Source of the DNA: a virus | Virus record (IMG/VR): IMGVR_UViG_3300036845_000498 | Coordinates: 1 to 24,857 of that record | Strand: one strand, 5' to 3' | Length of the DNA: 24,857 bases | In this document: positions 7,321 through 12,987 of the stretch, piece after piece | How the letters are laid out: every line of letters starts with the position of its first letter | How positions within the stretch are numbered: position 1 is the first letter of the stretch | The notes under the pieces: model-generated | Database searches by the model: none | Seen by the model: the letters and a program-made list of their open reading frames with translations, nothing else | What the model was told of the DNA's origin: nothing | Made by a program: the position numbers and the translations under genes

Positions 7321-7898
7321 ACGCCCGGGAGCTTTTCGAGCAGCTCGCGCCGCTGGTTGCGCCTGCCCTGGAGCAGGCCTTCGACCGGCGCGATCTCTGC
7401 ATCCTGGCCGCGCGCGTGGCCATCGAGACGGCGGCGTACTTCGGCATCGAGGCCACGCCGGTCGCCGTCAAGGTGATGGCGTACAACGATTCCTTCGCCC
7501 GCCACCTCGCCGACAAGGACGTGGACTTCCAGCAGCCATGCTCGACGTGGGGCGACGATTCCTGGGCCGTCGGCATCGGCTGCGGCAAACCGCCTGACTG
7601 CAACCGGTGGGATGGCCATCTCATCGCCGTGGCCGACGGGTGCTTCGGCGACTTCTCCATCCAGCAGGCCGAACGCCTGGAGCGCAACATCCACACCGGC
7701 CCGGCGCTGGTGGGCCCGTACACCGGCCAGATGAAGTGGAAGGCAATCGAGGGGAATAGCGGCACGGTGGTCGAGTACTCGCGCATCGCCGATGACTTCT
7801 GGCGCAGTGCGCCTGATTGGAGGGACGCCAAGCGCCGCCGCCCCATCGTGGCCGCGCTGATCCGCACCGTGCGCGCAATGGAGCTGACTGCGCGATGA
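7317..7898 (+). CDS. possible papain-like or transglutaminase-like protein, 193 aa
   Basis: GTG 7317 overlaps the previous TGA and has GGAGG upstream. The pattern CILAARVAIETAAYFGI (Cys28 at the start of a helix), then AVKVMAYND, then WDGHLIAVADG (His101) and GDFS (Asp112) follows the Cys, His, Asp order of papain-like and transglutaminase-like folds. I recall a similar phage and actinobacterial family with C(I)..RVAIE and WDGHL. Whether it is catalytic is not shown; Cys28 sits before the hydrophobic helix as expected for a nucleophile. The C-terminal part is basic. Confidence 0.55.
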   Translation: MNARELFEQLAPLVAPALEQAFDRRDLCILAARVAIETAAYFGIEATPVAVKVMAYNDSFARHLADKDVDFQQPCSTWGDDSWAVGIGCGKPPDCNRWDGHLIAVADGCFGDFSIQQAERLERNIHTGPALVGPYTGQMKWKAIEGNSGTVVEYSRIADDFWRSAPDWRDAKRRRPIVAALIRTVRAMELTAR

Positions 7899-8152
7899 AC
7901 TGCGTATGGTGCGAGGAGCCGGTGCTCGCCGGTGAGCAGGATCCGGCTTTCCATGCGCAGGCGATGCACGTTGAGTGCGGCTTCCGCAGTATGGTCGGCA
8001 GCGTGGGTCACCTGCTGCGCCGCTGCCACTGCTTCAAGTTGAATTCGCACCTCGGCGATCCGCCCGGCTTGAAGAAGCGTGATGCCGCATGCGCCGCTCT
8101 GTCGCTATTCCGGCAGATGGTGGCGTGGTACGGCGAAGGCTTCGATGCGTGA
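7895..8152 (+). CDS. conserved small phage zinc protein, 85 aa
   Basis: It opens with NCVWCEEPV, has MHVECGFRSMVGSVGHLL in the middle and then RCHCFKLN, ending with PPGLKKRDAACAALSLFRQ. This CxxC, H..CxFR..xGS..H, CxC order is a recognisable short phage family whose function is unknown. Several Cys and His residues suggest a zinc site. It starts by ATGA overlap at 7895. Confidence 0.65.
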   Translation: MNCVWCEEPVLAGEQDPAFHAQAMHVECGFRSMVGSVGHLLRRCHCFKLNSHLGDPPGLKKRDAACAALSLFRQMVAWYGEGFDA

Positions 8153-8267
8153 GTGGGAAAGCCGCGCCTGTAACGGGTTTTTGACGCGCAAGCCCTTGCG
8201 CGGGCCCGCATCATGGGCGTACCATGCGTGTGGGCCGTGTCGGGACGGCCTTCGTCCCAAGCAATAG
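8145..8267 (+). CDS. possible 40-aa Cys-containing protein
   Basis: The ATG at 8145 overlaps the end of the preceding gene (stop at 8150-8152) and opens a 40-codon frame with Cys at residue 9 and ACGPCRD near the end. Overlap and cysteines resemble the other small genes in this run. Length and lack of a ribosome site keep it doubtful. Its end meets the promoter of the Pro-rich gene. Confidence 0.35.
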   Translation: MREWESRACNGFLTRKPLRGPASWAYHACGPCRDGLRPKQ

Positions 8268-8304
8268 CATCCCACTGACTTTTGCGCGTACGTCCTGTGC
8301 GCGC
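8265..8304 (+). promoter_or_regulatory. late-type promoter and 5' hairpin of the Pro-rich gene
   Basis: A -10-like TAGCAT (8265-8270) is followed by CCC and, 13 bases later, a hairpin with arms 8284-8291 and 8297-8304 (eight pairs, one of them G-U) and the loop GTCCT. The block CCAAGCAATAGCATCCC plus this hairpin is repeated before the major capsid gene (22640-22691). No convincing -35 is seen, so an activator or another sigma factor may be used. Confidence 0.55.
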
Positions 8305-8343
8305 GTTGCAAAACCCAATCGTCAAACACAAGGAGTAAAACGC

Positions 8344-9039
8344 ATGCTGCCGCCGCAAGCTTATTACATTACGCCCGTTTCAGACCAACCGCCCGGTGCG
8401 CCGGATCACGGTCTTCCAGGCCAACCGCCAACTGTCAATCCAGGTCCCGGTTCGCCAACGCATCCGATTGCGCCCGGTGGTGGACCGAGTCAGGGTCCAG
8501 GATTTCCAACGCATCCGATTGCACCCGGTGGTCCTCCGCCGACAGTAGGCGGCGGGCCCATCACACCTCCGCCGACAGTCGGCGGCGGGCCCATCGTACC
8601 GGACCTGCCGCCCGGTCATCCCGTCCAGCCGTTGCCGCCGGGCCACGCGCCCGTCGTGCCTCCTGGCAGCGGTGTCGGTAAGCCCCCCGGAGTGCCGATC
8701 ATTGGCGCGCCGCCAGACGCCAAACCGCCCATGACGCCTCCGCAACCTCCCGGGACATGGGTCAATTTGGACGGCGGAAAAGGCGAGCCGCCCGCATGGG
8801 GCTACGTCCCGCAGGGTGCGCCGGTCCTGCCGGATCACGGGCTACCGGGTGGCCCGCCGGTAGCAATGCCAGCCGGTGGTGCTCCGCCCGCACCCGGTCC
8901 ATCGGCAACGGGGCATTGGGTGGCCATTGGATCAGCAGCACCGCCGTCTCAACCCGACCCGAAGGGTTCGAACCCGGTGTGGGCCTGGGTGCCGCACATT
9001 GACGCGACTTACGGCACCAAGGTCGCGCAACCCAAATAG
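8344..9039 (+). CDS. Pro/Gly-rich protein with C-terminal Trp modules, 231 aa
   Basis: ATG 8344 has AAGGAG eight bases upstream; the frame opens earlier but would cross the promoter hairpin. Residues about 15-150 are Pro/Gly-rich and repetitive (PDHGLPGQPPTV, HPIAPGGGP twice, PPTVGGGPI twice). Two modules follow, each with GxWV early and WGYVP or WAWVP at the end. The low-complexity part should be extended. Similar proteins occur in environmental phages and their role is not known to me. A virion or decoration role is suggested by the promoter it shares with the capsid gene, which is inference. Confidence 0.7.
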   Translation: MLPPQAYYITPVSDQPPGAPDHGLPGQPPTVNPGPGSPTHPIAPGGGPSQGPGFPTHPIAPGGPPPTVGGGPITPPPTVGGGPIVPDLPPGHPVQPLPPGHAPVVPPGSGVGKPPGVPIIGAPPDAKPPMTPPQPPGTWVNLDGGKGEPPAWGYVPQGAPVLPDHGLPGGPPVAMPAGGAPPAPGPSATGHWVAIGSAAPPSQPDPKGSNPVWAWVPHIDATYGTKVAQPK

Positions 9040-9118
9040 ACCCACGAACGAATCGTGATGGCTCAGAATTCCACAGATCGCCGCCACCAACGAGCTTCGC
9101 CCTCGGACGCGCGGCGTA

Positions 9119-9192
9119 CCCGCTCCATTCCCTTTTGCCGCTTACGCGGAGCGGGGCAACCGGGGCAGCTCACCTCCCGAAGGGGGCTGCCC
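9119..9192 (+). other. structured non-coding segment
   Basis: Two hairpins stand side by side between genes. The first pairs CCCGCTCC (9119-9126) with GGAGCGGG (9148-9155). The second pairs GGGCAGC (9163-9169) with GCTGCCC (9186-9192) and has an inner CCC-GAA-GGG tip. No U-run follows, so it is not a standard terminator. A leader structure or small RNA is possible. The rest of 9040-9118 shows nothing. Confidence 0.4.
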
Positions 9193-9211
9193 TGCCTAAC
9201 GTGAGGTCAAT

Positions 9212-9349
9212 ATGATTACTGCGCACGTTCTGCTGATGATCCTGGCGATCATCTGCCTGTTCCTGGCCGCCATCGGCGTGCAATCGCCACGCGGCAACCT
9301 CCTGGCCGCCGGGCTGTGCCTGTGGGCTGTGGCCGTGACCATTGGCTGA
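9212..9349 (+). CDS. 45-aa membrane protein with two segments
   Basis: ATG 9212 follows GTGAGG and opens a 45-codon frame ending TGA 9347-9349. The protein is two hydrophobic helices (VLLMILAIICLFLAAIGV and LLAAGLCLWAVAVTIG) joined by a short QSPRGN turn. I recall such tiny two-helix proteins with this central turn in many phages. The function is unknown. Confidence 0.6.
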   Translation: MITAHVLLMILAIICLFLAAIGVQSPRGNLLAAGLCLWAVAVTIG

Positions 9350-9355
9350 ACGCCT

Positions 9356-9526
9356 GTGACCCATAACAGCCAATGTCCGTTCTGCTCGATGCGACTCTTC
9401 ACGACCGCATGCCCGCGATGCGGTGCCGTCTGCCAGGGCAGCCAGTGGTCCCAGCCGGGCTCGGTGCCGCCATCACCGCTGCGATCCGCCGGTGCCCATA
9501 GCGGGCTCCAGATGCTCAAGCAATGA
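9356..9526 (+). CDS. 56-aa zinc-ribbon protein, GTG start
   Basis: From GTG 9356 the frame reads through QCPFCSMRLF and ACPRCGAVC, a tight CxxC-x8-CxxC zinc ribbon, and ends at TGA 9524-9526, overlapping the next ATG by four bases. The overlap and the ribbon together make it convincing in spite of the GTG start and the weak ribosome site. The C-terminal half is Ser/Pro-rich. Function is unknown. Confidence 0.6.
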   Translation: MTHNSQCPFCSMRLFTTACPRCGAVCQGSQWSQPGSVPPSPLRSAGAHSGLQMLKQ

Positions 9527-9753
9527 CCAACCACGAGTGGACCTTCACCGCGAGTGGCCCGACTCTCACCGTCGAGACCTGTGAGAAATGCGGTCTCGTG
9601 CGCATCATAACCATGAACGGCGAGCACTTCTTCACGCGAATCGACCGGCAACATGCCCAGTGCCCATCGCCGTACCGCAAGCAAGCGCCGGGCACCCTCC
9701 CTGAAAACCCTAATTCAGTTTCGGATTTTCCGAATCCAAAAAAGTGCCCGTAA
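9523..9753 (+). CDS. small CxxC protein, paralogue of the gene at 733
   Basis: Residues 1-53 match the protein at 733-921 (VETCEKCG, MNGEHFFTR, CPSPYRK). After the shared end CPSPYR, this copy runs on for about 24 residues (PGTLPENPNSVSDFPNPKKCP) that are encoded by the start of the roughly 230-bp repeat at 9686. The repeat has therefore replaced or extended the original 3' end. It starts by ATGA overlap. Confidence 0.65.
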   Translation: MTNHEWTFTASGPTLTVETCEKCGLVRIITMNGEHFFTRIDRQHAQCPSPYRKQAPGTLPENPNSVSDFPNPKKCP

Positions 9754-9912
9754 TTTTTCTACGTGTCGGGAAAATCTTCTACCCCAGGTTGAGATCGGCA
9801 CCTGAAAACGGGGCGGTTTTTTCACCGTCGTCCGGTGTACACCTCGCCAAAGTGTTGGTCCTTTGTTTTCACGGAGATAGAGTTTATCCCCAATCCCGCA
9901 AAAACACGTCAT
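9686..9912. repeat. 230-bp dispersed repeat, copy 1
   Basis: This block recurs at 10964-11210 with long identical stretches. It contains CGGGCAC (9689-9695) pairing with GTGCCCG (9744-9750), an inner TTCGGA-TTT-TCCGAA (9720-9734), a 10-bp palindrome GGTGTACACC (9834-9843), and the end ACACGTCAT. The first 65 bases lie inside the preceding gene; the rest is non-coding. Differences between the copies fall on all bases, and copy 2 has extra sequence (a GCAGAGC-GCAA-GCTCTGC hairpin). Confidence 0.75.
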
Positions 9913-9917
9913 AAAAC

Positions 9918-10028
9918 GGCGACCACGGGCTCACCGGCGACCACGGGCTCACCACGGCGACCACGGGCTCACCACGGCGCTACCGGCGACCACGGGCTCA
10001 CCACGGCGACCACGGGCTCACCACGGGC
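9918..10028. repeat. tandem array 1, 18-bp units
   Basis: Five exact copies of GGCGACCACGGGCTCACC start at 9918, 9936, 9956, 9985 and 10005, separated by 0 or 2 bases (AC), with one shortened unit at 9976-9984. There are no unique spacers, so it is not a CRISPR. The array begins right after repeat copy 1 and ends just before the terminator of the minus-strand operon. Confidence 0.85.
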
Positions 10029-10035
10029 CTTAAAA

Positions 10036-10067
10036 TGAAAAAGCCCCACGCACCTAGCGTGAGGCTT
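10036..10067 (-). terminator. terminator of the minus-strand two-gene operon
   Basis: On the minus strand, arms 10067-10057 and 10051-10041 form an 11-bp stem (one mismatch), closed by a five-base loop and followed by a short T-run. It lies about 30 bases beyond the stop of the gene at 10099, as expected for intrinsic termination. Confidence 0.75.
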
Positions 10068-10098
10068 CAGTAGATTCGGGATTGTTGGACGCCGGGCG

Positions 10099-10455
10099 TC
10101 ACGATTCCTTTCTCACTTGCTGAAACGCGCGGCATAGGTCTTGGAAGATGGCCTGCAGTTGGTCGTCTTCGGGGTTGTCGCGCTCGAGCAAATCCGCCGG
10201 AGAGGCCGCCGGTGGATTCAGCGGGGCGTGCTCCGCCCGCAGCATGCGTAGCGTGTGGGCTGGATAGGTGATGGCCGGATCGTAGGCATCGGTGATGGCG
10301 GAATCGGGCGACCATATGGCGGCGACCACGCCGTCGTGGCTACCCAGTCCGTCGCCCTCAAATACTTCGAGCACGGGCACGCCATAGCTACTCATTGCGG
10401 AGTCCGTAGTCAGACGCCCCCGCAGGCCGCCTTCGATGGTTACCTTGATGTTCAT
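10099..10455 (-). CDS. hypothetical protein, 118 aa (second gene of minus operon)
   Basis: The start at 10455 (minus strand) has a strong ribosome site, TAAGGAG, nine bases upstream. The protein starts with a beta-rich segment (NIKVTIEGGLRGRL), has an acidic centre and ends in a helix (QLQAIFQDLCRAFQQVRKES). I do not recognise it. It follows the gene at 10477 by 21 bases and is ended by the terminator at 10036, so the two form an operon. Unlike its neighbours it points against the phage. Confidence 0.6.
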   Translation of the reverse strand: MNIKVTIEGGLRGRLTTDSAMSSYGVPVLEVFEGDGLGSHDGVVAAIWSPDSAITDAYDPAITYPAHTLRMLRAEHAPLNPPAASPADLLERDNPEDDQLQAIFQDLCRAFQQVRKES

Positions 10456-10476
10456 CGTCTTTTTCTCCTTACTGAC

Positions 10477-10872
10477 CTAGAGCCTCACACCAGCACAGAC
10501 GTGCGAGTAGATCTCGCTCACTGTGTGTCCGTCCGCTTCGTCTGCTTCGCGGCCATAGACGGCGCGGAACATTTTGCGCGCTTCTTCTTCCGTCATGCTG
10601 TCATCGTCAGGGCCGTAGCGCACGGTCCAATAGACTGAGGCAGCGGCGCGAGTAGTGATCTCATTTTTGGCGAGGGCTTCGGCATCCTCCAGCGTGCCAT
10701 CGATCCACGAGGGGACCAGATCCGGGGAGTTGCCGTCCGCTGCATCGGCGTGAAGCTCTACAGTTTTGGCGAGCACTTTATCAATCAATTTGATTCGCGC
10801 GGCAAAGCCCCCAAAATCGCGCTGACTGAGTCCGAATGCCGCGTCCGTAATTTGCTGTCTGTTCGTTTTCAT
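10477..10872 (-). CDS. hypothetical protein, 131 aa (first gene of minus operon)
   Basis: The start at 10872 has AAAGGAAA upstream on the minus strand. The protein is helical and acidic, with TEEEARKMFRAVYG near the end. No known family is seen. The promoter upstream (10954 to 10921) carries the same palindrome as the + strand accessory promoters, so this opposed operon belongs to the same regulon. Confidence 0.6.
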   Translation of the reverse strand: MKTNRQQITDAAFGLSQRDFGGFAARIKLIDKVLAKTVELHADAADGNSPDLVPSWIDGTLEDAEALAKNEITTRAAASVYWTVRYGPDDDSMTEEEARKMFRAVYGREADEADGHTVSEIYSHVCAGVRL

Positions 10873-10920
10873 GGTTGGTTTCCTTTTTCGTTTTTACTCT
10901 CGATTTACATCTGCTCTAAA

Positions 10921-10954
10921 ACTATAACACAAACCGCATGCAGTTTCGCGGCAA
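10921..10954 (-). promoter_or_regulatory. minus-strand promoter with palindrome (site 5)
   Basis: On the minus strand TTGCCG (10954-10949) is followed by AAACTGCATGCGGTTT (10946-10931), in the same register as at the other sites. The -10 is either TGTGTT at the 17-base spacing or the better TATAGT (10926-10921) with a TG extension. Transcription would enter the gene at 10872 after a leader of about 40 bases. Confidence 0.6.
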
Positions 10955-10963
10955 CGCGCCGCT

Positions 10964-11210
10964 TACCGGGCACCCTCCCGTAAAACCCAAATTCACTTTC
11001 GGATTTTCCGAATCCCAAAAAGTGCCCGTAATTCTCTACGCCTTGCAGAGCGCAAGCTCTGCGCTTAATACCAACCACCTGAAAACGAAGTGGTTTTTTC
11101 ACCGTCGTCCGGTGTACACCTCGCCAAAGTGTTTGTCCTTTGTTTTCATATGGATAGAGCTTCACTCCAATCCCACAAAAACCCGCAAAAACCTCAATAC
11201 ACACGTCATA
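10964..11210. repeat. 230-bp dispersed repeat, copy 2
   Basis: This is the second copy of the block at 9686. CGGGCAC (10967-10973) pairs with GTGCCCG (11022-11028); the inner TTCGGA-TTT-TCCGAA and the palindrome GGTGTACACC (11111-11120) are kept. It also holds a hairpin GCAGAGC-GCAA-GCTCTGC near 11045-11062 and AACCAC/GTGGTT followed by a T-run near 11078-11100 on the + strand, which could end transcription. No convincing gene is seen on either strand. Confidence 0.75.
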
Positions 11211-11238
11211 GGTGGTATCCCAAAACTTCCAAAAACGC

Positions 11239-11473
11239 CAGCACGCCAGCACGGACGCCAGCACGGACGCCAGCACGCCAGCACGGACGCCACGGACGCC
11301 AGCACGGACGCCAGCACGGACGCCAGCACGCCAGCACGGACGCCACGGACGCCAGCACGGACGCCACGGACGCCAGCACGGACGCCAGCACGGACGCCAG
11401 CACGCCAGCACGGACGCCACGGACGCCAGCACGGACGCCAGCACGCCAGCACGGACGCCACGGACGCCAGCAC
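11239..11473. repeat. compound tandem array 2 (8-, 12- and 9-bp words)
   Basis: The whole 235 bp parses without error into three words, A = CAGCACGC, B = CAGCACGGACGC and C = CACGGACGC, in the order ABB ABCBB ABCBCBB ABCB ABC plus a final CAGCAC. The mixed word lengths change frame repeatedly, so it is not a coding repeat, although its composition leaves all frames open. It starts shortly after repeat copy 2 and abuts the terminator of the GP88-like gene. Confidence 0.9.
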
Positions 11474-11503
11474 AAAAGGCGCTACCACGTGGTAGCGCCT
11501 TGA
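11474..11503 (-). terminator. terminator of the GP88-like gene
   Basis: A perfect palindrome occupies 11476-11501 (arms AAGGCGCTACCAC and its complement) and is followed on the minus strand by TT, extending the T-run. It lies 27 bases past the stop of the minus-strand gene at 11530. Confidence 0.75.
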
Positions 11504-11529
11504 TTCCATCCAAACGCCTAAAGCGCGAT

Positions 11530-12258
11530 CTAGTGCAATGGGTACGTGATCGCGGTTCCTTTCTCCCAGCACATGCGACAGTCTCCGCAATGGCCATCAC
11601 GTGTGTACGCTTCACAAGCGATCACATCGGCGTTAGTCGAATTGACGCCACTACCAGCACCTAACCCTGGAATCCGTGGGGTATCATCGCCGACAGCAAG
11701 TGCTGACGGTTTTACCGTGACGTTCTCCAATGCGTGAAGCTTCTGCAGCAAGTGCAGGATCGGATTGAACACGGGCAATAGCGGATTGAAGTCGCGTCCA
11801 GTTTGATAGCTACGTGTGGGAAACCAGAAGCGAACGTCTGGTAACTGGGAACAGATCTCAATCCAGCATTGGACATATACCGCGTTAAAGAAGTCGCCAC
11901 TATCGTGGCCACGAAAGAACACGTCACCTGTATCGCGGATTGCTTCCACCACTAGCGCCACGAATTGCGCTCTACCTTCTGGCGTCTTCATGCAATCACG
12001 GACCCATTGAAATCGAATTCCTTGATAGGCGTACGCCAGCTTGAACCGTTTGTACTTCTTTGCATAACACTTCTTACAGATCGCATCTTTGCGTGTGAAG
12101 TCGGCGAACGGGCACGATTCACCCGCTGTCATGGAGAATGAATGGCAAGGCATCTTGCTGGTATGCGTCAAGATTGGCGCATAGTAATCCTTATCGTGGT
12201 AATGCACGGGTGAGACGTCTGGTATCAGGTGAGTAACTTTCTTTTTTGCTGGCGTCAT
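11530..12258 (-). CDS. GP88-family-like Cys-cluster protein, 242 aa
   Basis: Cysteines at 38, 49, 61 and 64 (MPCHS, SCPFAD, ICKKCYAKK) open the protein, a middle block FFRGHDSGDFFNAVYVQCW leads to FWFPTRSY, and CEAYTRDGHCGDCRMCW (Cys215, 224, 227, 230) closes it. This order fits the phage GP88 family (mycobacteriophage gene product 88) and the related DUF5131 proteins, thought to bind metal or an iron-sulfur cluster; the activity is unknown. The gene is clearly AT-richer than its neighbours, points against the phage and has its own terminator and promoter, so it looks like a late arrival. Confidence 0.7.
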   Translation of the reverse strand: MTPAKKKVTHLIPDVSPVHYHDKDYYAPILTHTSKMPCHSFSMTAGESCPFADFTRKDAICKKCYAKKYKRFKLAYAYQGIRFQWVRDCMKTPEGRAQFVALVVEAIRDTGDVFFRGHDSGDFFNAVYVQCWIEICSQLPDVRFWFPTRSYQTGRDFNPLLPVFNPILHLLQKLHALENVTVKPSALAVGDDTPRIPGLGAGSGVNSTNADVIACEAYTRDGHCGDCRMCWEKGTAITYPLH

Positions 12259-12290
12259 AAGTCGCTATCATCGCGACTTACTTGTGTCAG
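12258..12290 (-). promoter_or_regulatory. inverted repeat and possible promoter of the GP88-like gene
   Basis: Arms TAAGTCGC (12258-12265) and GCGACTTA (12273-12280) form a perfect 8-bp inverted repeat that reaches into the start codon. On the minus strand CTGACA (12290-12285) lies 17 bases from TAGCGA, which falls in the repeat. Another TAAGTCGC lies at 12318. This suggests an operator covering the start of transcription. There is no ribosome site, so the mRNA may be leaderless. Confidence 0.45.
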
Positions 12291-12639
12291 TGGTTAGTGG
12301 TAGGCGAGTGAGTGGGAGTAAGTCGCCACCGTGGCACTAACTGAGCTAAACCCAATGGAATCTAGGCGAGGCGGAGTTATACACTTTGGGTCCTACGTAT
12401 AGTGGGAAGGCCGCGCGCCGGTGTCCGCAGTGCCCAACGCGCGCGATTCCCAAACACCTACTTAGAGCTGAATATCAGCTTTGCCCTGTAAGTCGTTGAT
12501 ACCATGGCGGATAAACAGCATGCGGAATACTGGCAGATGCTCGAAGACGTTAGGGCGCTGCGGCCCGCACGTAGCGTACTGCGATCCAGCCAAGGATTCT
12601 GCCGCCGGTTTACGCGCCCTATTCGTACAACGCCGAAGC
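12281..12639. other. intergenic stretch with inverted repeats, no gene called
   Basis: I see no supported gene here. GTTAGTG near 12293 pairs with CACTAAC near 12331. A larger imperfect hairpin pairs TGGGAA and a GCGCGC run (12403-12418) with GCGCGCG and TTCCCA (12438-12452). AGCTGA-ATA-TCAGCT lies at 12466-12480. AAACAGCATGCGGAAT at 12513-12528 is a degraded match to the shared operator without a good promoter around it. Confidence 0.4.
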
Positions 12640-12669
12640 GTGACAGCCCTGCTGGCGCGGTGGTAGAGT
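12640..12669 (+). promoter_or_regulatory. promoter of the packaging operon, leaderless type
   Basis: GTGACA (12640-12645), an 18-base spacer and TAGAGT (12664-12669) are followed by six bases and the ATG at 12676. The spacing puts the transcript start on the ATG, as at the operator promoters, but no palindrome is present. Confidence 0.5.
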
Positions 12670-12675
12670 GATCGC

Positions 12676-12987
12676 ATGCTCCGCGTTGTGAAAGCGCCCG
12701 ATACCGGCGATGCCGCGTTCTTCCTGCTGTGCGACCACCGGTGCTGCATGGAAGCGCGGCGCGGCAGCGCCCTGATCACCAATGCCGACGACTATCAGAT
12801 GCTCAAGAAGAAGTTCCTCAAGACCGCGATGGAAGAAGGCTGGTGGATCGACCTGGAAGGTGTCTACTGCCCGGCGCATGCGCGGGAGATGCTGCAGTTC
12901 GCGCGCGAGGCCAAGGAAAAGGGTCAGCAGGTCGTGGCGGCGGCGCGGCCCCAGGATGTCCTGGCCTTCGGCAAGGGGCGTGCATGA
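12676..12987 (+). CDS. conserved phage protein upstream of the terminase, 103 aa
   Basis: Cysteines in LLCDHRCCMEARRG (residues 18-31) and EGVYCPAHARE (about 61-71) suggest a CxxxCC plus CxxH metal site; the rest is helical. It is the first gene of the packaging operon, ends in an ATGA overlap with the small terminase and starts at the ATG expected for the leaderless transcript. The function is unknown; its position suggests a link with packaging. Confidence 0.6.
   Translation: MLRVVKAPDTGDAAFFLLCDHRCCMEARRGSALITNADDYQMLKKKFLKTAMEEGWWIDLEGVYCPAHAREMLQFAREAKEKGQQVVAAARPQDVLAFGKGRA

Noticed and set aside
9686-11210. Template/variable repeat pair of a diversity-generating retroelement, or a retron
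   Set aside because: Differences between copies are not confined to adenines, there are insertions, and no reverse transcriptase gene is present.
9918-11473. CRISPR array
   Set aside because: Units are separated by 0-2 bases or form a continuous compound repeat; there are no unique spacers and no cas genes.
10905-11615. Long open frames on both strands across the tandem array
   Set aside because: The array words contain no stop codons in most frames, so all frames stay open by composition. The mixed word lengths break frame and the products are low-complexity Ala/Arg/Trp strings.
9686-12258. Classical integron with attC sites
   Set aside because: The cassette-like order is suggestive, but I cannot find the paired core sites typical of attC, and no integrase gene is visible. 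Kept only as a general cassette idea.
12310-12360. tRNA on the minus strand (a TTTAGCTCAGTTAGT string resembles a D-arm)
   Set aside because: No anticodon arm or T-arm with a GGTTCGA-type loop follows and no acceptor stem can be paired.
12481-12666. 61-codon open frame on the + strand
   Set aside because: It has no ribosome site, unnatural composition, and crosses the promoter of the packaging operon.
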